Part shown: piece after piece, positions 22,032 through 33,500 of the stretch
Layout: each line of letters begins with the position of its first letter
Position numbering within the stretch: position 1 is the stretch's first letter
Assembly (NCBI GenBank): GCA_022605955.1
Contig: JAKCOZ010000011.1
Span: 5,957,990-6,021,989, forward strand
Reading direction: 5' to 3'
From: Rallus limicola
Lineage: Eukaryota > Chordata > Aves > Gruiformes > Rallidae
DNA: 64,000 nt
Translations under genes and position numbers: made by a program
Notes under the pieces: model-generated
What the model was told of the DNA's origin: nothing
Databases searched by the model: none
The model's input: only the letters and a program-made list of their open reading frames with translations

Positions 22032-24407
22032 ACTTCATATCTGAATTTCTTGATAGGCTCACGACAACTTCCACAACTTTCTACCTTATGCTCTAGGTAT
22101 ACAAAATTATAAAACACAATTATTAAAAAGATCCCAAATTTCTGGCTGAGGTTTTCTAAGCTCATGTGCTACCTATACTCCATTTGGACAGGGCTGCTAG
22201 CTACCTTCCTGTAAGACTCCCTACATGCTTCATTTGAACCCTAAGTAATTGGGCAGGAACATGATGAAAACCAGCTCAGAGCCTGTGGCAGAGTCTGGTG
22301 GAACTAAACCCCAGGTTTTAGAGATAATTATTTTCAAGAAAGAACACCACATTGAGCTATTTATGCCCCATTCTTTTTGTGTTGTGTGGAATTTGGCTTG
22401 AATCTAATCCTAAAAATCACAGTGCAGGTCTGTCTTTTACATGCAGGTCATTTTCTATCCTCTGACTCTTCTATTATCATCTACAGCCTCTAAGCATCCT
22501 ATATCTGTAAGAGAAAACAAATATTTCCTTCAGTTAAAGTTCTTTTTAGAACAGATTTAAGACTTAAATTTTAACCAACTGACCATTTATTAATTTTTGC
22601 CTCAAAATCCATTTTCTTCCTTTAAGTCCATGGTGGTTTTATGAATATCAAGATGAAATTTAAATGAAAAGAAAAAAATTACTATATCCTTCTTAATTGA
22701 CCCAGTGCCAAGCTTTGCTTTCCTTATCAGGAATGACATGGTTGCCATAAACTCAGTTCTTTGTATACTTATGATTTAATTCATATTTATAGTATAGACC
22801 AAGTGTCCTAAGCCAACGTAAAAAAAAAAGGATAGCAACTCACATATCCAAGTATGCACTTTCAATTTACTCTAAAATCAGATTTCTATAAACAAAAGTC
22901 TCAATGTAAAGCTTTTCTATAAAAATGGATGAGAACAACATTGGTGGTTTTTGCAGAGCATAGCAGAACTGGAAACTAAAAATATTATTATAGGTGGTGA
23001 AAACAAAACTTTTTGCATATGTAAGTGAATTATGGTGGGTTTTCCTTCTGCCTGTAATTTAGCTTCGGTAATGAACAGCTTTTTGGGTCTTTTTGTATTG
23101 TGGGATTTTTTCTTTTCCCCTGGGGAAGGGGGGATTTTAGCATTTTTTAGAAGTTGACTGAATGGAACAGGATTTGAAAAAGATAAAAACAACTACTGAC
23201 AAAATAATTAGATTGGTTTCAACACAGAAGCTACAGTAATGCTGTTGTAGAGCACCAAGGGTAGACACGTGTCTTAATTATAAATCACAATCCTCCATTT
23301 CACTGTTCAGCTTTCACAAATTTAAGTTTAAAGTATATTGCACTGAACTTCCAAAATTAATTCCACTAAACCAGCTTATGATCTCTTCCTACAATTTCTA
23401 AATGATAGAAAAATCAGAAGTCTTGGTAAGCACTGCCTTTACCAGAAAGGTATGTATTTAAAATAATTTCTCCCTACCCCCTTTAGTAATGATCATATCT
23501 GACACTTCAGTGATGTTTTGTAAATTAGGAATTCACTTATTAAAGGTGAGCATTCATTTTCCTCAGTGAAGTATGGGAAAAGTAGTGTTAAAAGCAAATG
23601 AAATTATTTTTTCAAGATCACTTAATTATAATAGAAAATTCACTTAGAAATAATGCCCATTTTCCAAAAGACTCTTCCATTGCCAAACATGGGCAACATG
23701 TAGAACCAACAAGATTTTTAACAGCCTTTTTTACACTCCTGTTTTCAACAAAACTCCCAGGAAGAAGAGCAAGAGAGGTTTTTTTTAAGCAAAGAACAGG
23801 GACTAGGTCTGCAGAAACATCTCAGGTAGAGATAAATGTTTCAAGGAAGGCTTCCAGAATTTGGGTCCACAGCAAACACACATCCGTGGCGGAATCAGAG
23901 TCTGTGACAGAAAATGTGTCAAGTGAACAGAATAGCTCATAAGCCTATCTCAGTAGCTCAGTTAACAGCTGACAGTGAAAAGGGACACAATTTTACTACT
24001 TACTCATGAGAAGCACACCAGCAGAATGACACAGGGGATTTTACCCTTTCCAGTACAGTTAGACCTTGTAAACTCATTGATTGCTAAGCTTCTGCTGGTG
24101 TTTAATGAAGATATAAGGTAACAAAAGTTCATCAAATCAAAGCAAGAGTTTATATAACTTGCCAAGATTTGAGCATCCTTGGTGGAAAAGCCTACATACA
24201 AAGAGCAATAAAAAAGTTGACTGAAAGCCAGAATTCAATTTCCTTTTCTAATGAAGATATTATTTTACAGTACACAGAGAGCCATTAAGGTCCAATAAAA
24301 CAATCAATAATCAATGTACCTTTTTGCAAATAGTGGAAATAAAAATAAATCATAATGGCTAGCAACAACTTTAAGGAGGTATATCAAAGACCTGGTGTAC
24401 TACAAAG
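22032..24407. other. Unassigned A/T-rich DNA
   Basis: About 2.4 kb without a recognisable gene or element. The 114-codon open frame at 23598-23942 has no domain I know and no flanking splice evidence. Confidence 0.5.
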
Positions 24408-25175
24408 ATAGAATCATAGAATGTGTTAGGTTGGAAGGGACTTTTAAAGGTCATCTAGTCCAACACCCCTGCAGTGAAGTTTGATCAAGTTGCTCAGAGC
24501 CCCATCAACCCTGACCTTTAATATCTCCAGGGATGGGCATCCACTACCTATCTGGGCAACCTGTCCAAGTGATTACCACCCCCATATTGAAAAACTTTTT
24601 CCTAAGATCCAACCTAATTCTATCTTTTTCAAGTTTAAAACCATGACTTCTCATCCTATCGCTCCATGCCCTCATGAACAGTTCTTCCCCAGCTTTCTTA
24701 TAGGCAACTTTCAGGTACTGGAAGGCTGCTATATGGTCTCCCCGGAGCCTTCTCTTCTCCAGGCTGAACAAGACCAACTCTCAGCCTGTTTTCATAAGAG
24801 AAGTGCTCCACTCCCTTGACAATGTTTCTGATTCTTCTCTATTGCTCCAACAGGTCCATGTCCTTCTTGTGCTGAGGGTTCCAAAACTGGACACAGCACT
24901 TCAGGTGAGGTTTCACCAGAACAGAGCAGAGGGGCAGTATCACCTCTCTTGATCTGCTGGTCACACTTCTTTTGATCCAGACCAGGATGCAGTTGGCCTT
25001 CTGGGCTGTAGATGCACATTGGTGGCTCATGTTCAGCTTTCCATCCACAAGTACTTCCAAGTCCTTTTCCTCAGGGCTACTTTTGATCACATACTCTCCT
25101 AACCTTGGGATGGGGATTGTCCCAAGCCATGGATGACATTTTGGAGTACTTAAAAAATACATTGTCTCCACCAAC
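24408..25175 (-). mobile_element. CR1 LINE, 5'-truncated copy of about 0.77 kb
   Basis: Minus-strand CR1. The 3' end is at 24408 (ATAGAATCATAGAATGTG, then TTAGGTTGGAAGGGACT). It covers the 3' UTR and the ORF2 C-terminal region. A 113-codon minus frame (24839-25180) reads with few changes through SSPEEKDLEVLVDGKLNMS and SRSREVILPLCSVLVKPHLK, so this copy is relatively well kept. Its 5' end (25150-25180) is blurred. The reverse-transcriptase catalytic core is not included. Confidence 0.95.
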
Positions 25176-25353
25176 TTCAAGAGTTGGTTTGTTGGGTTTT
25201 TTTAATTGACATTCTCAGATCCATCAACGCTGTCCATTTTTATCTCACAGTATATTGTTGAGATTTCCCAAATGTTTTTAAGATTTTTGTTTAAAGTGGC
25301 ACCTTCTTGTTTAAGTGAACTGTTCCATAGAGAACCCTGTCAAGATCCATAGC

Positions 25354-25760
25354 TGTCATAGTTTTGCGTGGCTGGGTTCTGGTGGAGAAGGAGGGGCTGC
25401 AGGGGTGGCTTCTGCAAGGAGCAGCCAGAAGCTCTCTGCAGGCCCCACAGAGCAAATACCAGCTGGTTCAAGACCGGAGTCGTTGCTGACCAAGGATGGG
25501 CCCATCAGCGATGGTCACAGCACCCCTGGGAATCACAGTTAGGAGGGAAAAAAAAATATGCAAGCAGCTGCATTTTGCCACCAGAGAAGGGAATGAGAAG
25601 ATGTAAGAAACTGTGCAAACACCATGGCCAGGGAAGAAGTAGGCGGAGGGGATGAGGCACACCAGGTGCCAGAGAGATTCTCCTGCAGCCCATGGAGAAG
25701 ACCATGGTGAATCAGGCTGTCCCCCTGCAGCCCCTCGTTGGTGTGATTCACAGACCTGTG
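25354..25760 (+). mobile_element. Partial avian ERV LTR (5' part)
   Basis: A G/C-rich block stands out from A/T-rich flanks. It starts TGTCATAGTTTTGCGTGGCT, as retroviral LTRs start with TG, and continues with GGATGGGCCCATCAGCGATG, an A run, GAGATTCTCCTGCAGCCCAT and GTCCCCCTGCAGCCCCTCG. These are hallmarks, from memory, of an LTR repeat family common in birds. The 3' part (polyadenylation region, CA end) is absent. No internal retroviral sequence follows. The antisense open frames here are incidental. Family naming needs a repeat library. Confidence 0.6.
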
Positions 25761-28047
25761 TCAAACTACCACAATAGCAAAGCTACACTTCAGAGAGATG
25801 TGCTTCTTGTACTCTTGGTGGTATGGTGGTTGCTTGAAAGTGCATCTGTGCATTCCCAGCAGTTCCGGATTTCTAAGCAGCAATGCTTTCGTATTGAAGT
25901 TTACCTGAGCAGTAGAATCCCTACAGAGCTTAAACTGTTAACTGACCACAGGTTAGAGCTTTTCTCCCTTTTCTTCCTCTGTGTTGACATATTCTAAAGC
26001 CACAGTTATGAAGGCTACTGATTCCAATGCAGTAAAGCAAATATTTCCCTGGATTATTTCAGAAGTCACTGCAAAACTTCTGAAGATTCAAGTTATGAAG
26101 GTCATCTTAAAATACCACAGCTAGTAGGAAGGATTAATTAAATTATTTCTATCATTTTCAGAAGCATAGAGGTGTAATCAGGAAAAAAAAAAAATCAATT
26201 GAGAAAATATTGCTTGAGAGTATTTATCCTGCTTGAATAGCAAAATAAAAAATTTCCCAGCTCATCCACAGTCATCCTTACTGATTTTGATTGCTACAAG
26301 GGTGGCAACAAATGACTTTGTACAGGTTTTACGCACCAGCTATTTCTGTATCTGCAGCAAATCCCCACTGGAGAAGCCAAACTCTTGCAGAACCAGGGAA
26401 AGCAGCACAAATGGCAACAGTGGCATGGGTAGCAATGGTCTTCAGGGAAGGTGGTAAAGAAAGGCCTAGTGAGATGTTACAGGCACACAACAGCAGCCAG
26501 AGCAGCACACGAGAGTCAATACAACTGCTGACCACCCTAAACAGCCCGTGAGTTCCGAGGTGTAGGGTTGGAGAAATTTTTTGGAATAGTTTATGGTAAC
26601 ATTTGAATTTAGAAATTCGTATTTGAGATACACATCCATAAAGCTTGCTGTAGCTAGGTAGAATTAAAGAAATTCAGCAAATCAAATTCTTTGGAGTGGG
26701 AAAGGGAGGGAAAGAGGAATAGAAATTTCCTGCTCCCATGCCTGACCCCCGACTGGTAACAAACCTAGAACAGTTCTTCAAGGAGATCTCTATCCTCAGC
26801 CCTTAATCTGCATCACTCACCATACACCATCACACACAGAACCTTGCAAAGAAGCCCTGAAAAAGAGCTTGAGCACAGAAAAGCTTTTCACTTATAACCA
26901 GCTGCCTCAGATTATGCAATAAATCGCCTCTCCCTACAAATCCTGCTTCGCTTAAATCAATCTCTATAAGCACTCAATGATCACCTATAGCACCTAATTT
27001 ATTTCAGTGTTTTGGAAAGAGGCCATGATTGTGACTAATTGTTAAGGCTATGAGAGGATGGCAAAAAGACCACATCCAGTACAAAAATCACAAACAATTC
27101 GTAGGACTCCTTTCACATTATTCCTAATGTAACCAATCTAACTATTTTTTCTTTTCTTTTTTTTCCTTTTTCTTCATTTTCCCACCCCCAATAATGTTCT
27201 GTGAAATCCATCACTGCAACAAAGCAGATGAAAAGGGTTCCCAGCTGGCCAGCTCTAGTGCCCAGCTCTTACAGATGGAGTTTCTGCTGCCAGAGAGGAG
27301 ATCTCCTCGAAGGAGATTCTGAGCAAGACATGCTTGTTGAAAAATACGGAATATTTCCTTCTCATCAAGTGCAACCTCTTCTTAACACAAACCCATGAGG
27401 CCTTATTCATGATGCAACACTCAATAAGGAAACGTCATCCTTTAAACACACTTTGATGTTACCAAGAAGTAATACCCACTATCAGTGTTACACAGCTGAT
27501 TTGTACACAGTGCTTTTCACATACATATAAAGTAACTTTAGAGAAACAGGCAAACTGTGAGGACCACAGCACCCATGCCACCGTTCCATTCATAATGCAT
27601 TTTCTTATATTGCTGGACCTCAGGAAGGATTTTATATAAAGTTTGGCTGGGCCCTAGGCACTTGCTTAAAAAAAACCAAAATTTATATTTTCTCCTTCTA
27701 TACAGTCTTGCCCTTTCTCACTACCTAATTATTGCAGTGCATCAATTACTAATTCTAAGTCTGAAACCTTATCAACGTGGGAAGCTGGGTGCAGGATCAA
27801 GACCATGCACAAGCGCACAACTGCTGCTTCAGCACTTCAATACCAAATCATGTGTTCTGCCCAGAGGACTTCACCAGTGAGACGTTTGGAAGGGGAAAGC
27901 ACTGGGTGGGGAGGTTGGTTCACTTGCTTTTTGGAACTGAGGAAGATATCATCTGTCACCTAATCTGATCAGAAATAAAATTACAATTTGACTTCAAACA
28001 TTAAAACAAGGCTTCTACAGAAGCACTGCTATACTTGAAGCCATCTT
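25761..28047. other. Unassigned non-coding DNA
   Basis: No gene supported. 26390-26540 is G/C-richer and open in several frames but has no recognisable domain. A T-rich tract lies at about 27145-27180. Confidence 0.5.
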
Positions 28048-28419
28048 TCATATAATGGTTTGGGTTGCAAGGGACCTTAAAGATTATCCAGTTCCAAGCC
28101 CGTGGCAGAGATACCTTCCACTGGACCTGGTTGCCTAAAGACCCATCCAATCTGCCCTTGAACACTGCCAGGGATCCAAGGGCAGCCACAGTTTCTCTAG
28201 GCACCCTGTGCCTAGGCCTCACCACCCTCAAAGTGAGAAATTGCCTTCTTATATTTAATCTAAATCACACCTCCTTCAGCCTAAGGCCACTACCCCTTTC
28301 CTGTCACTACTTGTTCTTGTAAAAACCCCTTCTCCAGCTTTCCTGTAGGCCATGCCAGCCTCCAGGGGATTTTTTTGCTTGACTTTCTCTTTACTGGAAT
28401 GCATCGCTTATTAGCTTAG

Positions 28420-28443
28420 AGGTGATCCTTGAGGTGATCCTTG
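28420..28443. repeat. 12-bp tandem duplication at a CR1 deletion edge
   Basis: AGGTGATCCTTG occurs twice in a row. It lies where the endonuclease coding part of the CR1 ends and about 60 bp of unassigned sequence leads to the 3' UTR part, so it is likely a scar of the event that removed the reverse transcriptase. Confidence 0.9.
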
Positions 28444-29200
28444 AATACAAAAAAGCTTTCTTGGGCCCCTCTTCCCTCCAGGGATTTGTGCCATGGTACT
28501 CTATCAAGCAGATCCCTGAAGAGGCCAAGTCTGTTCTCCTGAAGTCCAGGGTTCCAAGCTTGCTGTGCACCCTCCTCATTGCCCTAAGGATCTTGAACCC
28601 CTTCTTGTTGGCAAGAACATGGTCCAGCATGGCACTCTCCTTGTTGGTCTTCTGTTGCTTGGAGCACACCTTATCAACAATGTATTCCAGGACCCTCCTG
28701 GATTGCTTATGCCCTGCTGTGTGTTCCCTCCAACAAATATTAGGGTGGTTAAAGTCTCCCATGAGGATCAGGGCTTGTGAATGCAAGGCTACTTCTATCT
28801 GACTGTAGAGGGCCTCATCCACCCAGTCTCCTTGGTTGGGTGGCCTGTACCAGACCACCACCCTTTAATTCTGGCCAGTTAAGTTCTAGGTGGGCTCCTT
28901 ATCCATGCCCAGGCAGAGCTCTATGCACTCCAGCTGGTCACTGACGTAGGGCATAACACCTCTTCATCTCCCCTGCCTGTCCTTCCTAAAGTGCCTGTAC
29001 CCTTCCATCTCAGCTCTCCAGTCATAGGAACAATCCCGTGATGCCAGTCAGATCATAGCCCTGCAGGTGTGCACACATCTCCAACTCCTCATTTATTCTC
29101 CATGCTACCTGCATTTCCACAGACACATTTAGGTCGGGCCTCTGATGAACCTAACTTACAGGCTAAGTTCCTCTGTGCTACATGTTAGGTACTCTTCTGT
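28420..29200 (-). pseudogene. CR1 ORF2 endonuclease (APE-type) remnant
   Basis: The longest open stretch in the window (156 codons, 28391-28861 minus) is the C-terminal half of the CR1 apurinic-type endonuclease, the enzyme that nicks the target to start insertion. Visible are VVWYRPPNQGDWVDEALYSQ, then LILMGDFNHPNICW (the catalytic GDFN motif, intact) and LDHVLANKKG. The N-terminal half continues at 28862-29200 with stops and shifts; GYDLTGI and a QLECIELCLGMD-like stretch can be read. The reverse transcriptase that should follow is missing. It is a transposon fossil, not a host gene. Confidence 0.9.
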
Positions 29201-29299
29201 TGACCTGTAAAACCCTCTCCTGGCTCTGTGCATCTATTGCTGCCACTGGCATCACACTGGTAGGGGTTGGAATGGATTGTGGTTTCCCTACATTGGCAA

Positions 29300-29510
29300 C
29301 TTTAGTTTAAAGCCCTCTTCACCAGCTGGGCAAGCCTATGACAGAAGCAGCTTTTCCCCTTCTCTGATAGGTGGTCCCCATCAGCCTGTAGTAGGCCAAG
29401 TTTCTCAAAGTGAGTCCCATGGTCTAAGCAGCCAAACCCCTGGCTGTGAACTGGTTCTGTAGCCATTTGTTGACTTGTCAGAATCAACTGACTCTTTCAA
29501 ATCCCTTCCC
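29300..29510 (-). pseudogene. CR1 ORF1 esterase-domain C-terminus
   Basis: A minus frame (29302-29487, 61 codons) reads FGCLDHGTHFEKLGLLQADG, then DHLSEKG and LAQLVKRALN. This matches the end of the SGNH-type esterase domain known in CR1 ORF1 proteins, where the D-x-x-H pair (here DGDHLS) supplies catalytic Asp and His. ORF1p binds the element RNA; the esterase role is not settled. The Ser-bearing N-terminal part should lie further 5' (higher coordinates), beyond the intruding fragment, but I could not make out its GDS motif. Confidence 0.75.
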
Positions 29511-29530
29511 AGCGTGCCATAATCCTTCTT

Positions 29531-29730
29531 AGATCCAACATTAGACCATGTCACCAAGTACAACATCTACTCTTCTTTTAAACACCTGCAGAGATGGTGA
29601 CTCAACCACCTCCCTGGGCAGCCTGTTCCAATATCTAACAACATTTTCAAAAAAGAAATTTTTCATAATATCCAACCTAAACTGTCCCTGATGCAATTTC
29701 AGATAATTTTCCCTTGTCCTGTCACTGACT
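29531..29730 (-). mobile_element. CR1 fragment lying inside another CR1
   Basis: GATCCAACATTAGACCATGT, then CACCAAGTACAACATCTACT and CCTGTTCCAATATCTAACAA match the same subfamily as the copy at 20935-21396, in minus orientation. It is flanked on both sides by ORF1 sequence of the surrounding CR1. It lacks the last 70-80 bp of the 3' end that fresh insertions keep, so a junction deletion followed insertion, or it arrived by recombination. Confidence 0.82.
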
Positions 29731-30092
29731 TGATACCCCTCAGACTGCTCCTGGCTCTATCACTGGTGCCCATGTGAAACAGCAGCAGTAGGTAAGTCAG
29801 TGGAATGCAAAAGACTTGGTAGTTGCTCAGTGACATCCCCCTTCTAAACCCATGGTAAGCCACACACCCTACCCAAGTGAATCAGGTCATCATATGGGTG
29901 TCTGTACCTCTCAGGAGAGAGCGACCTACGACTGTCACCTATTGCCCTAGTTGCACTGATTATTATATGGGGAGTTGACCAAGCTGCCTAATTCAGCTCC
30001 AGTGTCTCTCCAAATGCAGCTGGTCTTTCCTCTTCACTCTGTAGAGCAGCAAAGCGGTTCTGCAAGGGCACCTCAGTAAGGGTGAGGTCTTT
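29731..30092 (-). pseudogene. CR1 ORF1 upstream remnant
   Basis: Continuation of the surrounding CR1 beyond the intruding fragment: TGCTCCTGGCTCTATCACTG, GTGCCCATGTGAAACAGCAG, CTCTCAGGAGAGAGCG and AGAGCAGCAAAGCGGTTCTG match a CR1 5' (ORF1) pattern common in birds, from memory. No long open frame remains. The 5' end near 30092 is approximate. Confidence 0.65.
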
Positions 30093-30408
30093 TTATTTTT
30101 TCTATTTTTTTATTTCCAAATCCTCAGGCATAAGACCACACAAAGACATTTTAACTGGTCAAAGCACAGAAGTTTAAAGAGGAAGTCCTCTGGACCAAAG
30201 AAAACAGCACTCTTTCCAGAAGAAACTATGGTGGGTCTAACTGAGGTCCTTAAAGCTGAGACCCTTTCTAAGATGCAAGGCTAAACTGATGCTTAAATAC
30301 TGCTCTGATTTTAGAGATAAGAAGTTTATTGATTTTATAGAATACATTTAGTGAGTAGGGTCCAATATAATGCCCTTAAAAAGACATAAAAAATGATGGT
30401 TAACTGAC
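30093..30408. other. Unassigned A/T-rich DNA
   Basis: Start of a long interval without recognisable CR1. I see nothing here. Confidence 0.5.
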
Positions 30409-30570
30409 CTATAGATTAGCACTCCTCCAATTGTCCCAAAGATGAACACATTTCTGAACCCCAACTGTTTAACAAGAAGCATGCCATAAATCACAGAACT
30501 AACGCACAAAGCCCACACTGAGATCACCATTGAGGTCACCAAGACTTGCTGTATACCCACTTAAGATTCC
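30409..30570 (-). other. Exon-like segment, minus strand (candidate)
   Basis: On the minus strand a strong 3' splice match (GGCTTCTTTTTACAG, AG at 30572-30571) and a good 5' splice match (CTATAG|GTCAGT at 30409/30408) bound exactly 162 bp. One frame is open for about 48 codons to the donor. It reads as a very hydrophobic, membrane-helix-like peptide (VLVTSMVISVWALCVSSVIY, then more hydrophobic residues). That frame has a TAA near the start of the segment, so the full 162 bp cannot be coding in it. I recognise no protein. It could be a non-coding exon, a decayed exon, or chance. Confidence 0.25.
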
Positions 30571-33500
30571 CTGTAAAAAGAAGCCATTAACTAGATGTCT
30601 TAGGACAGAGACCAGGATCTGGAATAAAGTTTGTTTCAACATTTAAAACCATTTGAACATCACTGGGACAATACACTTTCAATCAGTGCAAAAGTTGTCT
30701 TCACAAAGACAGAAGCAGCGGTCCACTGGGTGCTAAAACGCAATACAGACCGAGACCCAAGCAGATCAGCTGAACTACAGGGTCAGGATATCTCAGAGGC
30801 AATTGCAGGCAGTTACAAATTTTAACACCTAGTTAGGATCACACATCTGGCAAATTACTATATTTCTCCCTTATCAGGGTGAAAAAAAATCCATTTATCA
30901 TAACTATTACATTGAACAAGAACTTGTTTTTCACACATTAATCTAAAATAGATATACCCTATTAAGGTACCAATTCTCAGTATCAGAAATGCAAATGTTA
31001 TCTACATACCTAATTGGCAAGTATAATCAGGAGCAGAGAATAAACAGTATTTGAGTTTCTACCAGGTTAGTGTAAGATTTCCTTTTGAAGCAATGACATG
31101 ATAAAGGAATCAGATTTTCACAGTAAGATCTTCCAAACCTTGTTAAATGGAGCATAATAAAACAGGAATAATTTATCAACAGAAAAGTTACTTGGATTTA
31201 ATTTATTTTCTAAGTATACTCCATTGTAAAGAATTTTCTAAACTGGGCCAAATACCAAGCTACTGGCAAATCCAGTTAGGATGATATTCTAAAATATTCA
31301 TTACCATAAATATTGACATTTAAAAAATCTATTTTCAAACATGGAGGACCACTGCCATTTTTAAGTGACGTGCCTTCAACTCAACTTGTTGTCAGTCCAC
31401 AGATTTCCAGAACGTCTGGATTTTGGCATTCAAGTGTGATTACAAATTAACCTAATTCAAACAGCAGTCAAAACACAGCCATTCTGAAATTAATTTCCCC
31501 AAAATTTTCTTTTTGTAGTGTGATATTTGACCACCCGAAAGACCATAAACATTCTATTAACAACACTTACTGAAAAATGTTTTGTCAAGGACAGCTCTAA
31601 AGCGGGTACACAAAATATCTACTCAATATTGAACATGGTTTTAATTTTCATGGAAAAACTTTCCATTCTTTACATTAATTAATATAAAGTTTTCAGGAGT
31701 GTTTTTATTATTTAATTTTCATCTTTAAATAATTTATGTTATCTTTTTCAAATTTCTTTTTTAAAATTACAGTATTTTGTTACAGTAAGAAAATTCACAG
31801 CCACAGAAAATAACTTTTTTCTTTTACTCTTTGCTGAGTATAATCACAGGCATGACCATTTCAACACCATTGCTACTCACTATTTGTTTTATTACATTTG
31901 AATAGGCTATAAACTACCATAGATAATGTTTATTGGTGGATCCCAAAATACCATAAATAGAACATGTGTTCAGAACAATTTTTTAAGCAAAACTCCTATA
32001 TAAATCCAAGGATGGTCACCTGATATCAAAGCTGGAAGGCTGGATCCAAAAGCCAATAACTCCACACAATTTGGGATTACAAGAAAAAAAAAAAAGGTCA
32101 ATAACCCCCTAGTTTGCAGGCTCAGGGCAGAAAGAACTCTAGGTACCCAGCACAGTACCACAGCACAGAAGTGTAATTGTATTTCTTCTATACATTGGAA
32201 AAAGATTTTACAAAATTTGGAATTGTTCTGTAGTTATAATCTGAGATCTAGAAAGAGTCGAAATGTAAAAACTTGTTATAAATCAGAATTAATTTGATTT
32301 GAAATGTATATAAGTAATTACAGGTAACATCCATGAAAGGCTAGATCAAAAACTGGCTACAACTAAATCCAAATGTAACGATCAAATAATTATTGAACCA
32401 TGGTAAAATAAATGATTCAATTAGCACATTCATTAGCCTCCATGAAGGAGCTGCCACATTACAATGACGAGTTTCCCCAGAGGGTTAAACTATGTTATCA
32501 TTTTGGACTCTTGCTAGGTTTATAATCTAAACTAATTATGTAATTTAATTCATTATTTCAGTTTAGTAAAAGAAAAAGAAAGCCTGCTATTTCTGAAATG
32601 TTATGAGAGAGAAATTAAAACCTTTTTTTTTTTTTTTTTTTGTAAACAAAGGAAAATTGGAATAGTTGCTTGTTTCCAGAGCAGTATATCCAAAACGTAG
32701 TGTGGTATTATCCGTGGCAGGACTACATTCACCGTTTAAATGGGAAAGAAATTAAACATAACTATTTTATCCAAATTATTTAAAGTATTAAATGGTGCTA
32801 TATCTGGAGAAATAATTTACTAGACAGGACAACTTTCAGAGAATAATACCAGCATGCCAAAATAAGCCAGAATTTTAACACTGGATTTCTGGCCTACTTC
32901 AACCTTTTATTATTGATTTAAATATGATTATAGTTATCTACCCTGAATGATGATTATAAGGAATAGTTTATCTTGAGAGAACTGGGTATTGCAAATCTGA
33001 TATAAGAACTGTTTCAACTAATTCAAATATCCATACGAAGAGCACAAGAACAAAAGCAGGTGAAAGGATTCCTCCCAATGTATTTGTCCAAGAGTTAGAT
33101 CACGCCAGACAATGAAGATGAAGGTGTGAAGACAACACAATTCTGATTTTGAAAAGCCCTCTGCAGCATTCCTGTGCAGAGAGACACAGTTACAAGTCTG
33201 TCTTCAGAAGGACTCCTACCATTCTAAAAATACTGTCCCACAGCTGTTTAAAATTTATTTTTTTAGACCATAGCACCACTGTTTGGTTGTTTCCAATTTC
33301 TGAAACCACAAATAGTAAAAGTGTACTCAGTCTACTGCAAACATAAATAGCAAATGCACGCTTCAGCACTTTTAAAAGGATATGGAAATTGGCAACAAAA
33401 ATGCAGTTCATGTTGAAAATTTACGAGGGCCCTGCCATATTTCTTCAGAAATACAATCAGGTAAAAATTAGGAAGATCTCTACCAGCTGGGTGGCATTTT

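Larger units (their letters stand above)
28048..30092 (-). mobile_element. CR1 LINE, most complete copy, internally deleted and interrupted
   Basis: A minus-strand CR1 keeps both ends of the element body. In element order: ORF1 sequence (30092 to about 29731), an intruding CR1 fragment (about 29731-29531), the ORF1 esterase end (about 29510-29300), the ORF2 endonuclease (about 29200-28420), then directly the 3' part (28357-28048: TCATATAATGGTTTGGGTTG and CAAGGGACCTTAAAGATTAT). The reverse-transcriptase domain is gone. A 12-bp tandem duplication sits at the deletion edge. Because ORF1 is present, the insertion was near full length, unlike the other copies here. Stops and frameshifts throughout. 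Confidence 0.88.

Noticed and set aside
28391..28861. 156-codon minus-strand frame as a host protein
   Set aside because: It carries CR1 endonuclease motifs (RPPNQ, GDFN) and sits in a CR1 with matching ORF1 and 3' UTR on the same strand.
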